The notes beneath the pieces were generated by a model. The model worked only from the letters and a program-made list of their open reading frames with translations, was not told the origin of the DNA and searched no databases. Positions 10,887 through 20,390 of a stretch of 64,000 nt of DNA are shown piece by piece. Source of the stretch: Rubrivivax sp. (GTDB lineage Bacteria; Pseudomonadota; Gammaproteobacteria; Burkholderiales; Burkholderiaceae_C); contig JAUXRG010000081.1 of assembly GCA_030681795.1 (NCBI GenBank), forward strand, positions 54,602 through 118,601, read 5' to 3'. The position numbers and the translations under genes were made by a program. Within the stretch, counting starts at the first letter, position 1; the number at the start of each line of letters is the position of its first letter.

Positions 10887-12881
10887 TCAGCGAGCCGGTC
10901 CGCCGCGCCCACCACCGCGCTGGCCACCCCGACCGGCACCGCCCGCACCGCTGCCGCCGCCCCCCCCTGCGCCACCCCCTCGCCGCGGACCCCCACGCGC
11001 ACCGCTCTTGCGGCGGAAGGCATCGGCGCCGATGTAGCCCACCGAGGTCTGCATCGGATCGGGCACGCGGTTCGGGTCCCCGCCCCCAGCCTTCTTGGGC
11101 TGACCCTGACCGGGGCCACGTGCACGGCCGCGCACGCTGCCACCCGGGCCGGGGCCCTTGGAGAAGCGCTTGTCATAGGTCTGCTGCAGCGGGTTGGGAA
11201 TCGGCCCGTCTTCTGCGATTTCGCGCTGCGGTGCCCGGTCGCGCTGCAGAGCCCGCTTGTCGTAGGTTTGCTGCAATGGGTTGGGGATCGGCCCGTCCTC
11301 CGGCATATCCCGGCGCAGCGCGCGCTCCTGCTGAATGGCGCGCTTGTCGAAGGTCTGTTGCAGCGGGTTCGGGATCGCACCCCCCTCGCCTGCGTCTGCC
11401 CGTGGCGGGCGCGGCTCACGGGGCATGCGCGGGGGACGCGGATCGCGCGGCTCGGCCCGGGCGACCTCGGGGCGCTCGGGCCGCGGGGCGCGCTCGGCGT
11501 CCTCCGGCCGGCGCTTGCCGCCGCGGCGGTTGCGCCCTCGCCGCGGGGGGCTGTCGGTGTCCGGCGCGCCCTCGGGCCTCGGCCCGCTGGCCAGGCGGCG
11601 CAGGTTGCGCAGGTCGAAGTCGTCCAGGTCGACCCAGACGCCGCGCTTGAGGCCCCTGGGCAGGACCACCGAACCGTAGCGGATGCGGATCAACCGGCTC
11701 ACCGCGTGGCCCACGGCCTCGAACAGCCGGCGCACTTCACGGTTGCGGCCCTCGGTGATGACGACCCGATACCAGTGGTTCACGCCCTCGCCGCCGCCGT
11801 CTTCGATGCTCTTGAAGCCGCAGCGCTGGCCGTCGATCTCCACGCCTTCGAGCAGTCTGGCCTTGGCTTCTTCGCCCAGCACGCCCAGCGAGCGCACGGC
11901 GTACTCGCGCTCCACGCCGAAGCGCGGGTGCATGAGCTGGTTGGCGAGCTCGCCGGAATTGGTGAACAGCAGCAAACCCTCGGTGTTGATGTCCAGCCGG
12001 CCCACCGATTGCCACTTGCCCTGCTGGAGCCGCGGCAGGCGGCGGAACACCGTCGGGCGCTGTTGCGGGTCGTCGTGCGTGACCACCTCGCCCGCGGGCT
12101 TGTGGTAGGCCAGCACGCGGGGCGGTGGCGGCGCGATGCGGTAGCGCACGGGCTTGCCCTCGATGGCGATGCGGTCGCCGAAGGAAATGCGCTGCCCGGT
12201 GTGCGCCACCTCGCCGTTCACGCTGACCCGGCCTTCGACGATCATCTGCTCCAGGTCGCGGCGCGAGCCCACGCCGGCTTGCGCCAGCACCTTGTGCAGC
12301 TTGGGCGCGTCGGGGTCGGCGGCCAGCACCCGCTTGGGCGGCACGGCATCCTCGGCCACGGTCGCTTCGCCCTGCGCGGCGGGTGGCTCGGCGTCATATT
12401 CGCCCGAGAGCACTTGCGCAAACACTTCGCCCACCTCGGGTGCGGGCAGCCTGGGCAAGACGGCCGCAGGGTCGGCCTGGCTGTCCTGCGCCGAGCCCTC
12501 GCCCTCGGGCCGCGCCTCGCGGGCGCGTTCTCCGCCGCGACGCCCGCGGCGCCGATTGCGGCCCCGCCGCGCGCCTGCGGGCTGGTCCTCCCCCGGCGGC
12601 CCGTCGGCCTGGGCCTGCGGCACACCGTTGGCCCCAACGGCGTCAACGATGTCGCCGGCATCCACCGCGGCGCTCGGCTCGGTGGGTGCTGCGATGGCCG
12701 CCTCGGTCGACGGGGACGCTGGCGCAGCGCCTTGCGTCGCGACATCCACCGCGGGCGCGTCGGCCGCGCTCGCTGTCTTGCGCGGCGCGCGGCGGCGCTT
12801 GGGCTTGTCTACTGGAGTCTCGCCGCCGGCTTCAGCAGCGGGGGCCTCGTTCGGCAACGAATCGGCGTCTTGTGCGTTCAT
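10887..12881 (-). CDS. rluB: 23S rRNA pseudouridine synthase RluB, with long disordered tails
   Basis: A 664-residue protein; E. coli RluB is under 300. The core (about residues 190-430) has an S4 domain ([18 protein letters not shown]) and a pseudouridine synthase domain with catalytic Asp in [11 protein letters not shown]. It should modify 23S U2605. The N-terminal ~190 residues are Ala/Glu/Arg rich ([13 protein letters not shown]), and the C-terminal ~230 residues are basic, with a 29-residue tandem repeat and an RGG-type Gly/Arg tail. Such tails probably bind RNA non-specifically (inference). It overlaps scpB by ATGA. Confidence 0.92.
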   Translation of the reverse strand: MNAQDADSLPNEAPAAEAGGETPVDKPKRRRAPRKTASAADAPAVDVATQGAAPASPSTEAAIAAPTEPSAAVDAGDIVDAVGANGVPQAQADGPPGEDQPAGARRGRNRRRGRRGGERAREARPEGEGSAQDSQADPAAVLPRLPAPEVGEVFAQVLSGEYDAEPPAAQGEATVAEDAVPPKRVLAADPDAPKLHKVLAQAGVGSRRDLEQMIVEGRVSVNGEVAHTGQRISFGDRIAIEGKPVRYRIAPPPPRVLAYHKPAGEVVTHDDPQQRPTVFRRLPRLQQGKWQSVGRLDINTEGLLLFTNSGELANQLMHPRFGVEREYAVRSLGVLGEEAKARLLEGVEIDGQRCGFKSIEDGGGEGVNHWYRVVITEGRNREVRRLFEAVGHAVSRLIRIRYGSVVLPRGLKRGVWVDLDDFDLRNLRRLASGPRPEGAPDTDSPPRRGRNRRGGKRRPEDAERAPRPERPEVARAEPRDPRPPRMPREPRPPRADAGEGGAIPNPLQQTFDKRAIQQERALRRDMPEDGPIPNPLQQTYDKRALQRDRAPQREIAEDGPIPNPLQQTYDKRFSKGPGPGGSVRGRARGPGQGQPKKAGGGDPNRVPDPMQTSVGYIGADAFRRKSGARGGPRRGGGAGGGGGSGAGGAGRGGQRGGGRGGPAR
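11163..11375 (-). repeat. 87-bp coding tandem repeat inside rluB
   Basis: Two full copies and a partial third of an 87-bp, 29-codon unit. The peptide core IPNPLQQT(F/Y)DKR starts at 11375, 11288 and 11201 (minus strand). The Arg/Gln/Glu spacer between cores varies, but the core is nearly unchanged, which suggests selection on the peptide rather than recent duplication alone. Confidence 0.9.
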
Positions 12882-13603
12882 GCGGCGGTGTCGGTAGGAG
12901 AAAGGGAGTCAGGCAAGGCGGCGGAGACCTCTGCGGCAGGCCGGTCAGGGCCGAGAAACGTTTCATCAGCCGGCGCAGCGACTTCACCGGGCTCTGCATC
13001 AGTGTCCAGAGGCAACGCGCCCTGGCCATCGCCCAGCAGCGAGGGCGCTGCTTCCAGCGCGGCCAAGGCTTGTGCACCGTGGGTCGGATCGAGCGAGCTG
13101 TTGATTTCCGGCAGCTGGTCGAGGCTGGCCAGCCCGAGGTCGTCGAGGAACTGGCGCGTCGTCGCATACAGGGCCGGGCGCCCCGGCGCTTCGCGGTAAC
13201 CGATGGCTTCGATCCAGCCGCGATCTTCGAGCTGCTTGACGATCGGGCTGCTCACGGTCACGCCGCGGATATCTTCGATGTCGCCACGCGTCACCGGTTG
13301 CCGGTAGGCCACGATGGCCAGGGTCTCGAGCGCGGCGCGCGAGTAGCGCGGCGGCTTCTCGGGGTGCAGGCGGTCGAGATAGGGGCGCAACTCCGGGCGG
13401 CTCTGGAAACGCCAGCCACTGGCCAGCGCCACCAACTCCACGCCGCGGCCTTCCCAGTCGCGGCAGAGTTCGTCGAGCAGCCGGCGCAAGGTGTCACTGC
13501 CCACCTCGCCGTCGAACAGGGCCCGCATCTCGGCCAATGGCAATGGCGCGGCGGCGCAGATCAATGCGGTTTCGAGGACTCGTTTGGCCTCCGATGTATT
13601 CAT
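12878..13603 (-). CDS. scpB: Segregation and condensation protein B
   Basis: ScpB, 241 residues, a partner of SMC-ScpA in chromosome condensation. Two winged-helix domains are visible ([12 protein letters not shown] and the conserved [19 protein letters not shown]), followed by an acidic variable tail. I use ATG at 13603 ([11 protein letters not shown]); upstream in-frame sequence is not family-like. scpA, the usual neighbour, is not in this window. The gene overlaps rluB by ATGA. Confidence 0.95.
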   Translation of the reverse strand: MNTSEAKRVLETALICAAAPLPLAEMRALFDGEVGSDTLRRLLDELCRDWEGRGVELVALASGWRFQSRPELRPYLDRLHPEKPPRYSRAALETLAIVAYRQPVTRGDIEDIRGVTVSSPIVKQLEDRGWIEAIGYREAPGRPALYATTRQFLDDLGLASLDQLPEINSSLDPTHGAQALAALEAAPSLLGDGQGALPLDTDAEPGEVAAPADETFLGPDRPAAEVSAALPDSLSPTDTAA

Positions 13604-13860
13604 GGCCTGCGCTTGGGGTCGGCCACCGCGACGGCGGTGGACTGGTGTTGGGTCCGGTCGATCCGGCATGGGGGCACTGGGGCCGCGCGTCGCAAAATCG
13701 TCTCTGGCGCGGGGGGATCCCACGTTCCAGCCCGGCCGGAAGGGGAGTCATCTCGAACAGGCGCGGCACGCCAAGGTGCCCGCAGCGCTGTGATCCGGGC
13801 TGATTGTAGCTCGCGCTGGCGCGGCCGCCTGGGCACGCGGCCGCCTGGGCCGCCTGGGCA

Positions 13861-14862
13861 TCAACCCGCGGGGGTGCCCACCACCTCGGCCCAGGCCGCA
13901 GCGAAGTCCGGTGGCGGCGTGCAAGCGAAGGCCAGCGGCGCACGGCTGATGGGGTGCGCCAGCTCCAGTTCGGTGGCGTGCAGGGCCTGGCGCACCATGC
14001 CCAGCTGCGGCCGGCCTCCGTACAGCGTGTCGCCCACCAGCGGCAGCCCCCGTGAAGCCAGGTGCACGCGAATCTGGTGCGTGCGTCCGGTATGCAGCGT
14101 GCAGATCAACGCACTGAACCCGCCGCGGGATGCCACGCAAAGCACATCGGTGCGCGAGGGCCGCCCACCCGCCACCACGGCCATGCGCACGCGCACCGCC
14201 GGATCGCGGCCAATCGGTGCGTCGATGGAGAACTCGCTGCGGGGCGGTACGCCCTGGGCCAGCGCCAGGTAGCGACGATGCACGTTGCGCGCCGCCATAT
14301 CGCGCACCAGCGCCGTCACCGCGGCCAGCGTCTTGCCGACCATCATCACGCCCGAAGTGTCCTTGTCCAGGCGATGCACGATGCCGGCCCGCGGCAACGT
14401 CGCCGCCAGCGCGTGGTGCGCGAGCAAGCCGTTGAGCAGCGTGCCGGACCAGTTCCCTGGCGCCGGGTGCACGACCAGGCCGGCGGGCTTGTCGAGCACG
14501 AGCAGGTGTTCATCTTCGTAGAGCAGCGCCAAAGGCATGGCCTGCGGGCGAAAGGCCCGGCTTTCCTCGGTGGGCACGAGTTCGATCTGCACCACCTGCC
14601 CGGCGCGCAGTCGCCGCGATGCCGTGGCTGCGACGGCGCCATCGAGCCGCACATGGCCGAGTTCGATGAGGTGCTGAAGGTGGCTGCGCGAGAATTCGGG
14701 CGCCAGGATCACCAGCACCTTGTCGAGCCGCTCGCCGTGCTGTGCCGCGCCGACCGATGCGCTGCGGATCTCGGGCGCGGCCTGGCCATCGAACTCGGCA
14801 GGCTCGGCGTCGGCCGGCAGGGCCTCCCTATAATCCGCGCTCCCTCGTACGTCCGGCACCAT
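13861..14862 (-). CDS. rluD: 23S rRNA pseudouridine synthase RluD
   Basis: A RluA/RluD-family synthase of about 333 residues that in E. coli makes pseudouridines 1911/1915/1917 of 23S rRNA. It has an S4-type domain (GERLDKVLVILAPEFSRSHLQ) and the catalytic HRLDKDTSG. The annotated ATG at 14862 lies only 5 nt from the divergent bamD start, and the bamD promoter falls within the first codons, so the true start may be later (before GERLDKVL). Between scpB and this gene (13604-13860) I see only short GC-rich direct repeats of CGGCCGCCTGGGC near 13820-13855. Confidence 0.93.
   Translation of the reverse strand: MVPDVRGSADYREALPADAEPAEFDGQAAPEIRSASVGAAQHGERLDKVLVILAPEFSRSHLQHLIELGHVRLDGAVAATASRRLRAGQVVQIELVPTEESRAFRPQAMPLALLYEDEHLLVLDKPAGLVVHPAPGNWSGTLLNGLLAHHALAATLPRAGIVHRLDKDTSGVMMVGKTLAAVTALVRDMAARNVHRRYLALAQGVPPRSEFSIDAPIGRDPAVRVRMAVVAGGRPSRTDVLCVASRGGFSALICTLHTGRTHQIRVHLASRGLPLVGDTLYGGRPQLGMVRQALHATELELAHPISRAPLAFACTPPPDFAAAWAEVVGTPAG
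14829..14834 (+). promoter_or_regulatory. Perfect -10 element for bamD
   Basis: TATAAT, identical to the sigma-70 -10 consensus, 33 nt before the bamD ATG, predicting a leader of about 25-28 nt. No good -35 is seen at 16-18 nt upstream (GGCGTC region). It lies within the first codons of the divergent rluD reading frame. Confidence 0.6.
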
Positions 14863-14867
14863 TCGCG

Positions 14868-15674
14868 ATGACCGTTTCCCTGATTTGGCGCGCTGCGCTG
14901 TGGGCCCTGCTGGCGCTGTCGCTGCAACTGGCAGGTTGCAGTTCGACTCCCAAGGACGAATCAGCCCCGAGCACCGCGGAGCGATTGTACAAAGAGGCCC
15001 GCGAAGACATGGATTCGGGCAGCTACGAGCGCGCCATCAAGACGCTGGAGCGCGTCGAGGGCCTGGCCGCCGGCTCCTTGCTGGCGCAACAGGCGCTGCT
15101 GGACATGGCCTACCTCAACTGGCGCAGCGGCGAGCGCACGCAGGCGCTGACGGTGGTCGACCGATTCATCAAGCTCAACCCCTCCAGCCCGGCGCTGGAC
15201 TACGCGCTGTATCTGCGCGGCATGATCAATTTCAACGAAGACCTCGGGCTGATGAGCACCCTGTTCGGGCAGGAACTGGCCGAGCGCGACCAGCGCGCGT
15301 CGCGCGATGCCTACCAGGCCTTCAAGCAACTGGTGGACCAGTTTCCGAACTCGCGTTACGCGGCCGACGCACGGCGGCGCATGAACTCCATCATCAATTC
15401 GCTGGCCGCCTATGAGGTGCATGTGGCTTCGTACTACTTGCGCCGCGGTGCCTATTTGGCAGCGGCTGCCCGCGCGCAGCAGGTGGTGACGGATTTCCAG
15501 CAGTCGCCGGCCGTCGAGCAGGCGCTGCACATCCTGGTGCAGAGCTACGACAAGCTCCAGCTGACCGCACTGCGCGACGACGCCGATCGCGTGCTGCGCA
15601 AGAACTTCCCCGACAGCGCCTACCTCGACGGGAAGCTTGCCGCGCGCGACAGGCCCTGGTGGAAGTTCTGGTAG
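14868..15674 (+). CDS. bamD: Outer membrane assembly lipoprotein BamD
   Basis: An essential BAM-complex lipoprotein of 268 residues. The N-terminal signal ends in LQLAGCSS, with the lipidated Cys in LAGC, and TPR-type helices follow (AERLYKEAREDMDSGSYERAIKT...). The ATG at 14868 gives the correct signal peptide; upstream in-frame codons do not. It is transcribed away from rluD, the common Burkholderiales arrangement, and ends 40 nt before the convergent helicase gene. Confidence 0.96.
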   Translation: MTVSLIWRAALWALLALSLQLAGCSSTPKDESAPSTAERLYKEAREDMDSGSYERAIKTLERVEGLAAGSLLAQQALLDMAYLNWRSGERTQALTVVDRFIKLNPSSPALDYALYLRGMINFNEDLGLMSTLFGQELAERDQRASRDAYQAFKQLVDQFPNSRYAADARRRMNSIINSLAAYEVHVASYYLRRGAYLAAAARAQQVVTDFQQSPAVEQALHILVQSYDKLQLTALRDDADRVLRKNFPDSAYLDGKLAARDRPWWKFW

Positions 15675-15714
15675 CGGCGCCTTTGCCTGCACCGCCACGG
15701 CCGGGGTGGACCGG

Positions 15715-17679
15715 CTAGCGGCACGCCGCGAGCGAGTCCAGCCAGCCCAGTGCCTCGGCCTCGTCGGCCACCACGCCCATCGGCGGCAGGGCCGCCAGCA
15801 AGCGCCGCCCATAGCCCATCTGGCGCAGCCGTGGGTCGCAGATCACGAGCAGCCCGCGGTCGGTCTCGGTGCGGATCAAACGCCCGGCGCCCTGCTTGAG
15901 CGAGACCGCGGCCTCGGCCAGGAAATAGTCCTCGAACGGATTGCGCCCCTGCCCGCGCAGCTGGCGCACGCGGGCCTCGACGAGCGGGTCACCCGGCGGC
16001 GGAAACGGCAGCTTGTCGATGAGCACGCACTGCAGTGCCTCGCCGGGCATGTCGATGCCCTCCCAGAAACTCTGCGAGCCCACCAGCACGCAACCGCGCC
16101 CGTCACCGTAGCGCTGCAGCAGCGCCCGCCGCGGCTCGCTGCCTTGCACCAGGACCTTCAGCTCCAGGCCCAGCGCCTGGGCCTGGGCGAGCAGTGCGTC
16201 GGCCACCAGCGGCAGCACGCGCAGCGTGGTCGTCAGCACGAAAGTGCGCCCGCCCAGGGCGCTGGCACAGCGGGCAGCCAGCGCGCCCACGGCTGCCGGG
16301 TGCCCGCTAGCATTGGGCAGCGGCAGCCTCGCAGGCACCCAGACCCGGGCATGCGCCGGGTAGTCGAAGGGGCTGCCCACGCGCAGAAGTTCGGCATCTT
16401 CCAGCCCGGTGGTCGAGGTGAACCACGACAGCGCGTCGTCGTCGCCCAGCGTGGCCGAGGTGAACACCCAGGTCTTGGGTGCGGACTGCCGCTGCTGCGC
16501 CAGCATCTCGCGGATGTCCAGCGGCGACTCGACCAGGCGCGCCTGCTGGGGCGTGAGGTCGACCCAGCGCACATGGTCGGCTGGCGCGTCTTCACCGAAA
16601 CGATGGCACAGCGCCGCCAGCGCGCGGGCGCGCTGTTCGAGCTTGGGCAAATCGGGCGCCGTCTCGGCCACCCGGGCCAGGGCGTCGACTGCGGCCAATG
16701 CGGCTTCAGCCAGTTCGCTCAGGGGCACGGCCAGGGCCTCGCTGCGCTCGTCCCAGCGCAGCTTGAGCACGCCGCGCACCTCGCGGATCGCGCCCGCACT
16801 GGCCAGGCGCAGTTCGCGCGCGCCGCGTTCGATGCCGGCCTGAAGATCGTTCCAGTGCTCCAGGCCACGCGCGTGCTGCAACCCCAGCGCGAGCAAATCG
16901 CGACCGAGGTCGATGGCCTGCCCGGTGGACAGCTGGACGCCCAGAAACTGGATGCCGGCTTCGACGAGCTGGTGCGCCTCGTCGAACACCGCTGCGTCCA
17001 CCGTGGGCAGCAGCTCGGCCACGCCGCTGTCGCGCAGCGCCAGGTCGGCGAAGAAGAGATGGTGATTGATGACGACGAGATCGGCGGCCATGGCCTCGCG
17101 GCGCGCTTGCATGACGTGGCAGCTGCGGTACTCGGGGCATTCGGCACCCAGGCAGTTGTCGCGCGTGGAACTCACCAGGGGGATCACCGGCGAGCGATCG
17201 TCCAGCCCTTCGATTTCGGCCAGGTCACCGCTGCGCGTGCCCTGGGCCCACTTCGAGACACGGTGCAGGGCACGCACAGCGAAGCGGTCGGGCAGCTGCG
17301 CGCTGTTCTCGGCCTGGGTCAGCCGGTGGCGGCACAGATAGCTGGCGCGACCCTTCAGCAGCGCCAGGCGCGCCGGCACCTGCAAGGCATCCGCCAGGCG
17401 CGGCAGGTCGCGCAGGAAGAGCTGGTCCTGCAGGCTCTTGGTGGCGGTGCTGATCAGCGCGCGCTGCCCCGAGAGCAGCAGCGGCACCAGGTAGGCGAAG
17501 GTCTTGCCCACCCCGGTGCCGGCTTCGGCCACGAGCGTCTGCTTCAGGTCCAGCGCCTGCGCGATGCGCGCCGCCATCAAGTCCTGCTGAGGGCGCGGAC
17601 GAAAGCCGGCCTCGCTGTGCGCCAACGGGCCGTCGGGGGCGAAAGCGCGGGCAACGGCCGCAGCGAGGCGCCCTGTCAC
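15715..17679 (-). CDS. DinG/YoaA-family ATP-dependent DNA helicase
   Basis: A 654-residue XPD-like superfamily 2 helicase. Walker A is AEAGTGVGKT and the DEAH box is VFDEAH. Four cysteines between motifs I and II (SYLCRH, NCLGAECPEYRSCH) fit the iron-sulphur cluster of this family. The C-terminal domain has SATLGDDD, GSQSFWEGIDMPG and QGAGRLIR (motifs V/VI). Likely role: unwinding in DNA repair or R-loop removal. It overlaps the small YdcH-like gene by ATGA. yoaA is closer than dinG by size, but I cannot separate them without alignment. Confidence 0.9.
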   Translation of the reverse strand: MTGRLAAAVARAFAPDGPLAHSEAGFRPRPQQDLMAARIAQALDLKQTLVAEAGTGVGKTFAYLVPLLLSGQRALISTATKSLQDQLFLRDLPRLADALQVPARLALLKGRASYLCRHRLTQAENSAQLPDRFAVRALHRVSKWAQGTRSGDLAEIEGLDDRSPVIPLVSSTRDNCLGAECPEYRSCHVMQARREAMAADLVVINHHLFFADLALRDSGVAELLPTVDAAVFDEAHQLVEAGIQFLGVQLSTGQAIDLGRDLLALGLQHARGLEHWNDLQAGIERGARELRLASAGAIREVRGVLKLRWDERSEALAVPLSELAEAALAAVDALARVAETAPDLPKLEQRARALAALCHRFGEDAPADHVRWVDLTPQQARLVESPLDIREMLAQQRQSAPKTWVFTSATLGDDDALSWFTSTTGLEDAELLRVGSPFDYPAHARVWVPARLPLPNASGHPAAVGALAARCASALGGRTFVLTTTLRVLPLVADALLAQAQALGLELKVLVQGSEPRRALLQRYGDGRGCVLVGSQSFWEGIDMPGEALQCVLIDKLPFPPPGDPLVEARVRQLRGQGRNPFEDYFLAEAAVSLKQGAGRLIRTETDRGLLVICDPRLRQMGYGRRLLAALPPMGVVADEAEALGWLDSLAACR

Positions 17680-17879
17680 GCAGGCTCGGGGGGATCGAGC
17701 TCGGTTTCGAGGTGCGAGATCTGGTCGCGCAGGAGCAGGCGACGCTTTTTCAGGCGACGCAGCGTGAGGTCGTCGGCCGGGTGGTCCAGCGGGTTGCGAT
17801 CGATCAGCTCGTCGAGATCGGCGTGCTCGATGCGCAACTCGATCAGGCGGCGCTGCGGGGAATGCAGGTTCTCGTCCAT
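17676..17879 (-). CDS. YdcH/DUF465-like small protein
   Basis: A 67-residue soluble, strongly charged helical protein. The pattern LRIEHADLDELID....LTLRRLKKRRLLLRDQISHLE matches the DUF465 (YdcH) family, which forms a helical hairpin and has no firm function. The stop overlaps the helicase start by 4 nt, so it is the first gene of a two-gene unit. The divergent phosphatase gene starts 44 nt away. Confidence 0.85.
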   Translation of the reverse strand: MDENLHSPQRRLIELRIEHADLDELIDRNPLDHPADDLTLRRLKKRRLLLRDQISHLETELDPPEPA

Positions 17880-17923
17880 TGCTGCACGGATCAGTGGTGT
17901 GGGCCGAGTTTATATTCGGTCAG

Positions 17924-18688
17924 ATGTCCGCTGCGCAATCTTTCCGCTTCAGCGCCGCCACGGGGTTGCACCGCGGCGACCGCGCCTACCAGCAAGACCA
18001 GGTTGAAATCATCGAACACCCACGCATCAGTGGCTCGGTGATGGCCGTGGTGGCCGATGGCATGGGCGGCAAGAGCGGTGGCCGCAAAGCCGCCGACCAG
18101 GTGTTGCTGACGGCGCGCCAGATCTTCGAGCGCTTCGTCCCGGCGCAGGACGAGGCCAGCGAGTTGCTGCGCCAACTCGTGCTCGAAGCGCACCTGATGA
18201 TCAAGCTCACCGCCATCACGGCGGAAGAGGAACCTCACAGCACGGTGGCCGCCTTCTGCGTGTCGCCCGCGCTGGCGTGCGATGTGGTGCATGCCGGCGA
18301 TTCGCGCGTTTACCACTTCCGCGGCACCGAGTTGATGCAGCGGACGGTGGATCATTCGTTCGTGCAGCGCCTGATCGACGAAGGCAAGATCAGCGAGGAA
18401 GCCGCCAATTCGCACGCGCAGTCCAATCTCCTCACGGGCTGCCTGGGCACGCACGCCGACCCGCCGGTGGCACTGTGGCATATCGAGAAGCTCGAGTTCG
18501 GCGACACCCTGCTGGCCTGCAGTGACGGTCTGTGGCACTACTTCACGCCCAAGGAGCTCGGCGCCATCTTGCACGCCCTGCCCCCGCGCGAGGCCAGCGA
18601 GATGCTCATCAGCAAGGCCCGCCAGCGGGCCCGGGGTGGCGGCGACAACCTTTCGCTGGCCCTGGCGCGGATCGACCCGCTGCCCTGA
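17924..18688 (+). CDS. PP2C-family serine/threonine protein phosphatase
   Basis: A 254-residue metal-dependent phosphatase. All key PPM motifs are present: DRAYQQDQ, ADGMGGKSGG, HAGDSRVYH, CSDGLWHYF and GGDNLSLAL, supplying the metal-binding Asp residues. No transmembrane segment. The ATG at 17924 lies 13 nt after TATATT (17911-17916), a possible -10. No partner kinase, FHA protein or secretion gene is beside it, so the substrate is unknown. Confidence 0.92.
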   Translation: MSAAQSFRFSAATGLHRGDRAYQQDQVEIIEHPRISGSVMAVVADGMGGKSGGRKAADQVLLTARQIFERFVPAQDEASELLRQLVLEAHLMIKLTAITAEEEPHSTVAAFCVSPALACDVVHAGDSRVYHFRGTELMQRTVDHSFVQRLIDEGKISEEAANSHAQSNLLTGCLGTHADPPVALWHIEKLEFGDTLLACSDGLWHYFTPKELGAILHALPPREASEMLISKARQRARGGGDNLSLALARIDPLP

Positions 18689-18698
18689 GGCGCGCCGG

Positions 18699-19277
18699 CT
18701 ATCGGCCCGACCCGCTGGCCCCGGGGCCAGGCAAGGGTGCGGCGCTTTTGCCCGCCGCTGCGCGCTCGGTTTGCCGCCGGGCGACGCGGGCCTGCCGGGC
18801 CTGGATTTCGGCCTGGCGACGCTTTGCCACTTGCACCTTGGCCGCGGCCTCCGCGGCGCGCGCGGACTCGGTGGCGCCACGGCGCGCCGCCGGCTCCACG
18901 GAAGACGCGGCCGCGGCGGGTCGCGGCGGCTTGCGCAGACTGCGCTCCGGCACCGGCGTGCCTTGCGGCGGCGTCGCCGCGGCGCGCTGCTTGGCCTGCA
19001 CCGCGGCCTGGCGCTCGGCCGAGCGCTGCATGCGCTCGGCGGCGTCGAGCTTCATTTCGCGCTCGCGCAAGGGCGCCAGCGCGGCCCGCCTGAGGGCCCG
19101 GACTCCCTGGATGCAGGGTGTGACTGCAAACCGCTCGCGGCAGGCTTGTTCCTGGGCGTCGAAACGGGCGGTCAGGGCGCGGCGCTCTTCGATGATCGCC
19201 GCGCGCTCGTCGCCCGCAGCCCAAGCCGCCCCTGCGGCACAAACCACCCCGCACGACAGGAAGAACGCAAGCCGCAC
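18699..19277 (-). CDS. Exported Ala/Arg-rich coiled-coil protein of unknown function
   Basis: 192 residues. The N-terminus MRLAFFLSCGVVCAAGAAWA is a clear signal peptide (cleavage after AWA). The first part has two Cys (EQACRERF, TPCIQG) that could form a disulphide in the periplasm; the rest is Ala/Arg/Gln-rich helix (QAAVQAKQRAAA, AKRRQAEIQARQARVARR), probably coiled coil. I do not recognise a family. It is 8 nt after zapE, the last gene of the odh-zapE run, and its 3' end faces the phosphatase gene 10 nt away. Confidence 0.75.
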   Translation of the reverse strand: MRLAFFLSCGVVCAAGAAWAAGDERAAIIEERRALTARFDAQEQACRERFAVTPCIQGVRALRRAALAPLREREMKLDAAERMQRSAERQAAVQAKQRAAATPPQGTPVPERSLRKPPRPAAAASSVEPAARRGATESARAAEAAAKVQVAKRRQAEIQARQARVARRQTERAAAGKSAAPLPGPGASGSGR

Positions 19278-19285
19278 CGCGGGCC

Positions 19286-20386
19286 TCAGGTCAGCGAAGT
19301 GTCGACCTCGCGCCGGGTCAGCGCCAGGAACTCGGCCGACTGCATTTCGCGCAGGCGCGAGGCCGTGCGCGGGAACTCGTGCGCCAGCGGTCCCTCGGCA
19401 TACAGCGCATCGATCGGCACTTCGGCCGAAACCACGAGCTTGATGCGCCGGTCGTAGAGCACGTCCACGAGCCAGGTGAAGCGTCGCGCCTCGCTGGCCA
19501 TGCGGGGCGTCATGCGCGGCACGCCCGAGAGCAGCACGGTGTGGAAGCGCGAAGCGATCTCGAGGTAGTCATTCTGCGAGCGCGGTCCGCCGCACAGGGT
19601 TTGGAAGTCGAACCACACCACGCCGCCGGCGCGCCGGCGCGCGGGCAGTGCGCGGTGCTCGATCTGCATCACCGGGTCCTCGTCGCGAGCCTGTGCCAGC
19701 CGCTCGAAGGCGCGCGCCATCGCGGCCTCGGCCGCGTCGCCCAGGGGGCAGTGGTAGATCTCCACTTGCTCGACCGCGCCCTGGCGGTAATCGGTGCCGG
19801 CATCGACGTTCACCACCTCGAGCTGGGCTTTCAGCAGCTCGATGGCCGGCAGGATGCGGTCCCGGTGCAGGCCGTTCGGGTACAGGCCGTCGGGGTGGAA
19901 ATTCGAGGTGGCGACGATGCTGACGCGATTGGCGAACAGGGCCAGCAACAGGCGGTGCAGGATCAATGCATCGGTGACATCGGCGACATGGAACTCGTCG
20001 AAGCAGATCAGGCGAAAACGGCGCGCGATGCGCCGACCCAGTTCGTCCAGCGGATTGACCGTGCCCTGCAGAACCTGCAACTCGCGGTGCACCTCGCGCA
20101 TGAACTCGTGGAAATGCAGGCGCGTCTTGCGCGTGAGCGGCACCGCCTGGAAGAAGCCGTCCATCAGAAAACTCTTGCCGCGACCCACGCCGCCCCACAG
20201 GTAGACACCGCGCGGGATCGGTGGCCGAGCCACGAGCTTGGCCAGTGCATTGCTGCGGCGGGCCTTGTAGTCGGCCCACTCGTTCTCGCAACGCTCGAGC
20301 GCCGCCACGCCGCGCAACTGGGCGGGGTCGCTGTGGTAGCCGCGCTGCGCCAGCGTGGCGTGGTAATGCTGCCGAATACGGCTCAT
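19286..20386 (-). CDS. zapE: Cell division ATPase ZapE (AFG1 family)
   Basis: A 366-residue AFG1/ZapE ATPase; E. coli ZapE acts on the FtsZ ring under stress. Walker A GGVGRGKS, Walker B ICFDEFHV, sensor region IVATSNFHP, and the family sequence LHFHEFMREVH are present. It starts 4 nt after the lpd stop, so it is co-transcribed with the 2-oxoglutarate dehydrogenase genes. Confidence 0.93.
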   Translation of the reverse strand: MSRIRQHYHATLAQRGYHSDPAQLRGVAALERCENEWADYKARRSNALAKLVARPPIPRGVYLWGGVGRGKSFLMDGFFQAVPLTRKTRLHFHEFMREVHRELQVLQGTVNPLDELGRRIARRFRLICFDEFHVADVTDALILHRLLLALFANRVSIVATSNFHPDGLYPNGLHRDRILPAIELLKAQLEVVNVDAGTDYRQGAVEQVEIYHCPLGDAAEAAMARAFERLAQARDEDPVMQIEHRALPARRRAGGVVWFDFQTLCGGPRSQNDYLEIASRFHTVLLSGVPRMTPRMASEARRFTWLVDVLYDRRIKLVVSAEVPIDALYAEGPLAHEFPRTASRLREMQSAEFLALTRREVDTSLT

Positions 20387-20390
20387 GCGA

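Noticed and set aside
10829..11419. N-terminal extension of Ndk to 338 residues
   Set aside because: The extension lies over rluB in another frame, and Ndk starts at MALERTLS with a ribosome site.
13604..13860. A small gene between scpB and rluD
   Set aside because: Frames here lack family likeness and ribosome sites; the region only shows short GC-rich direct repeats.
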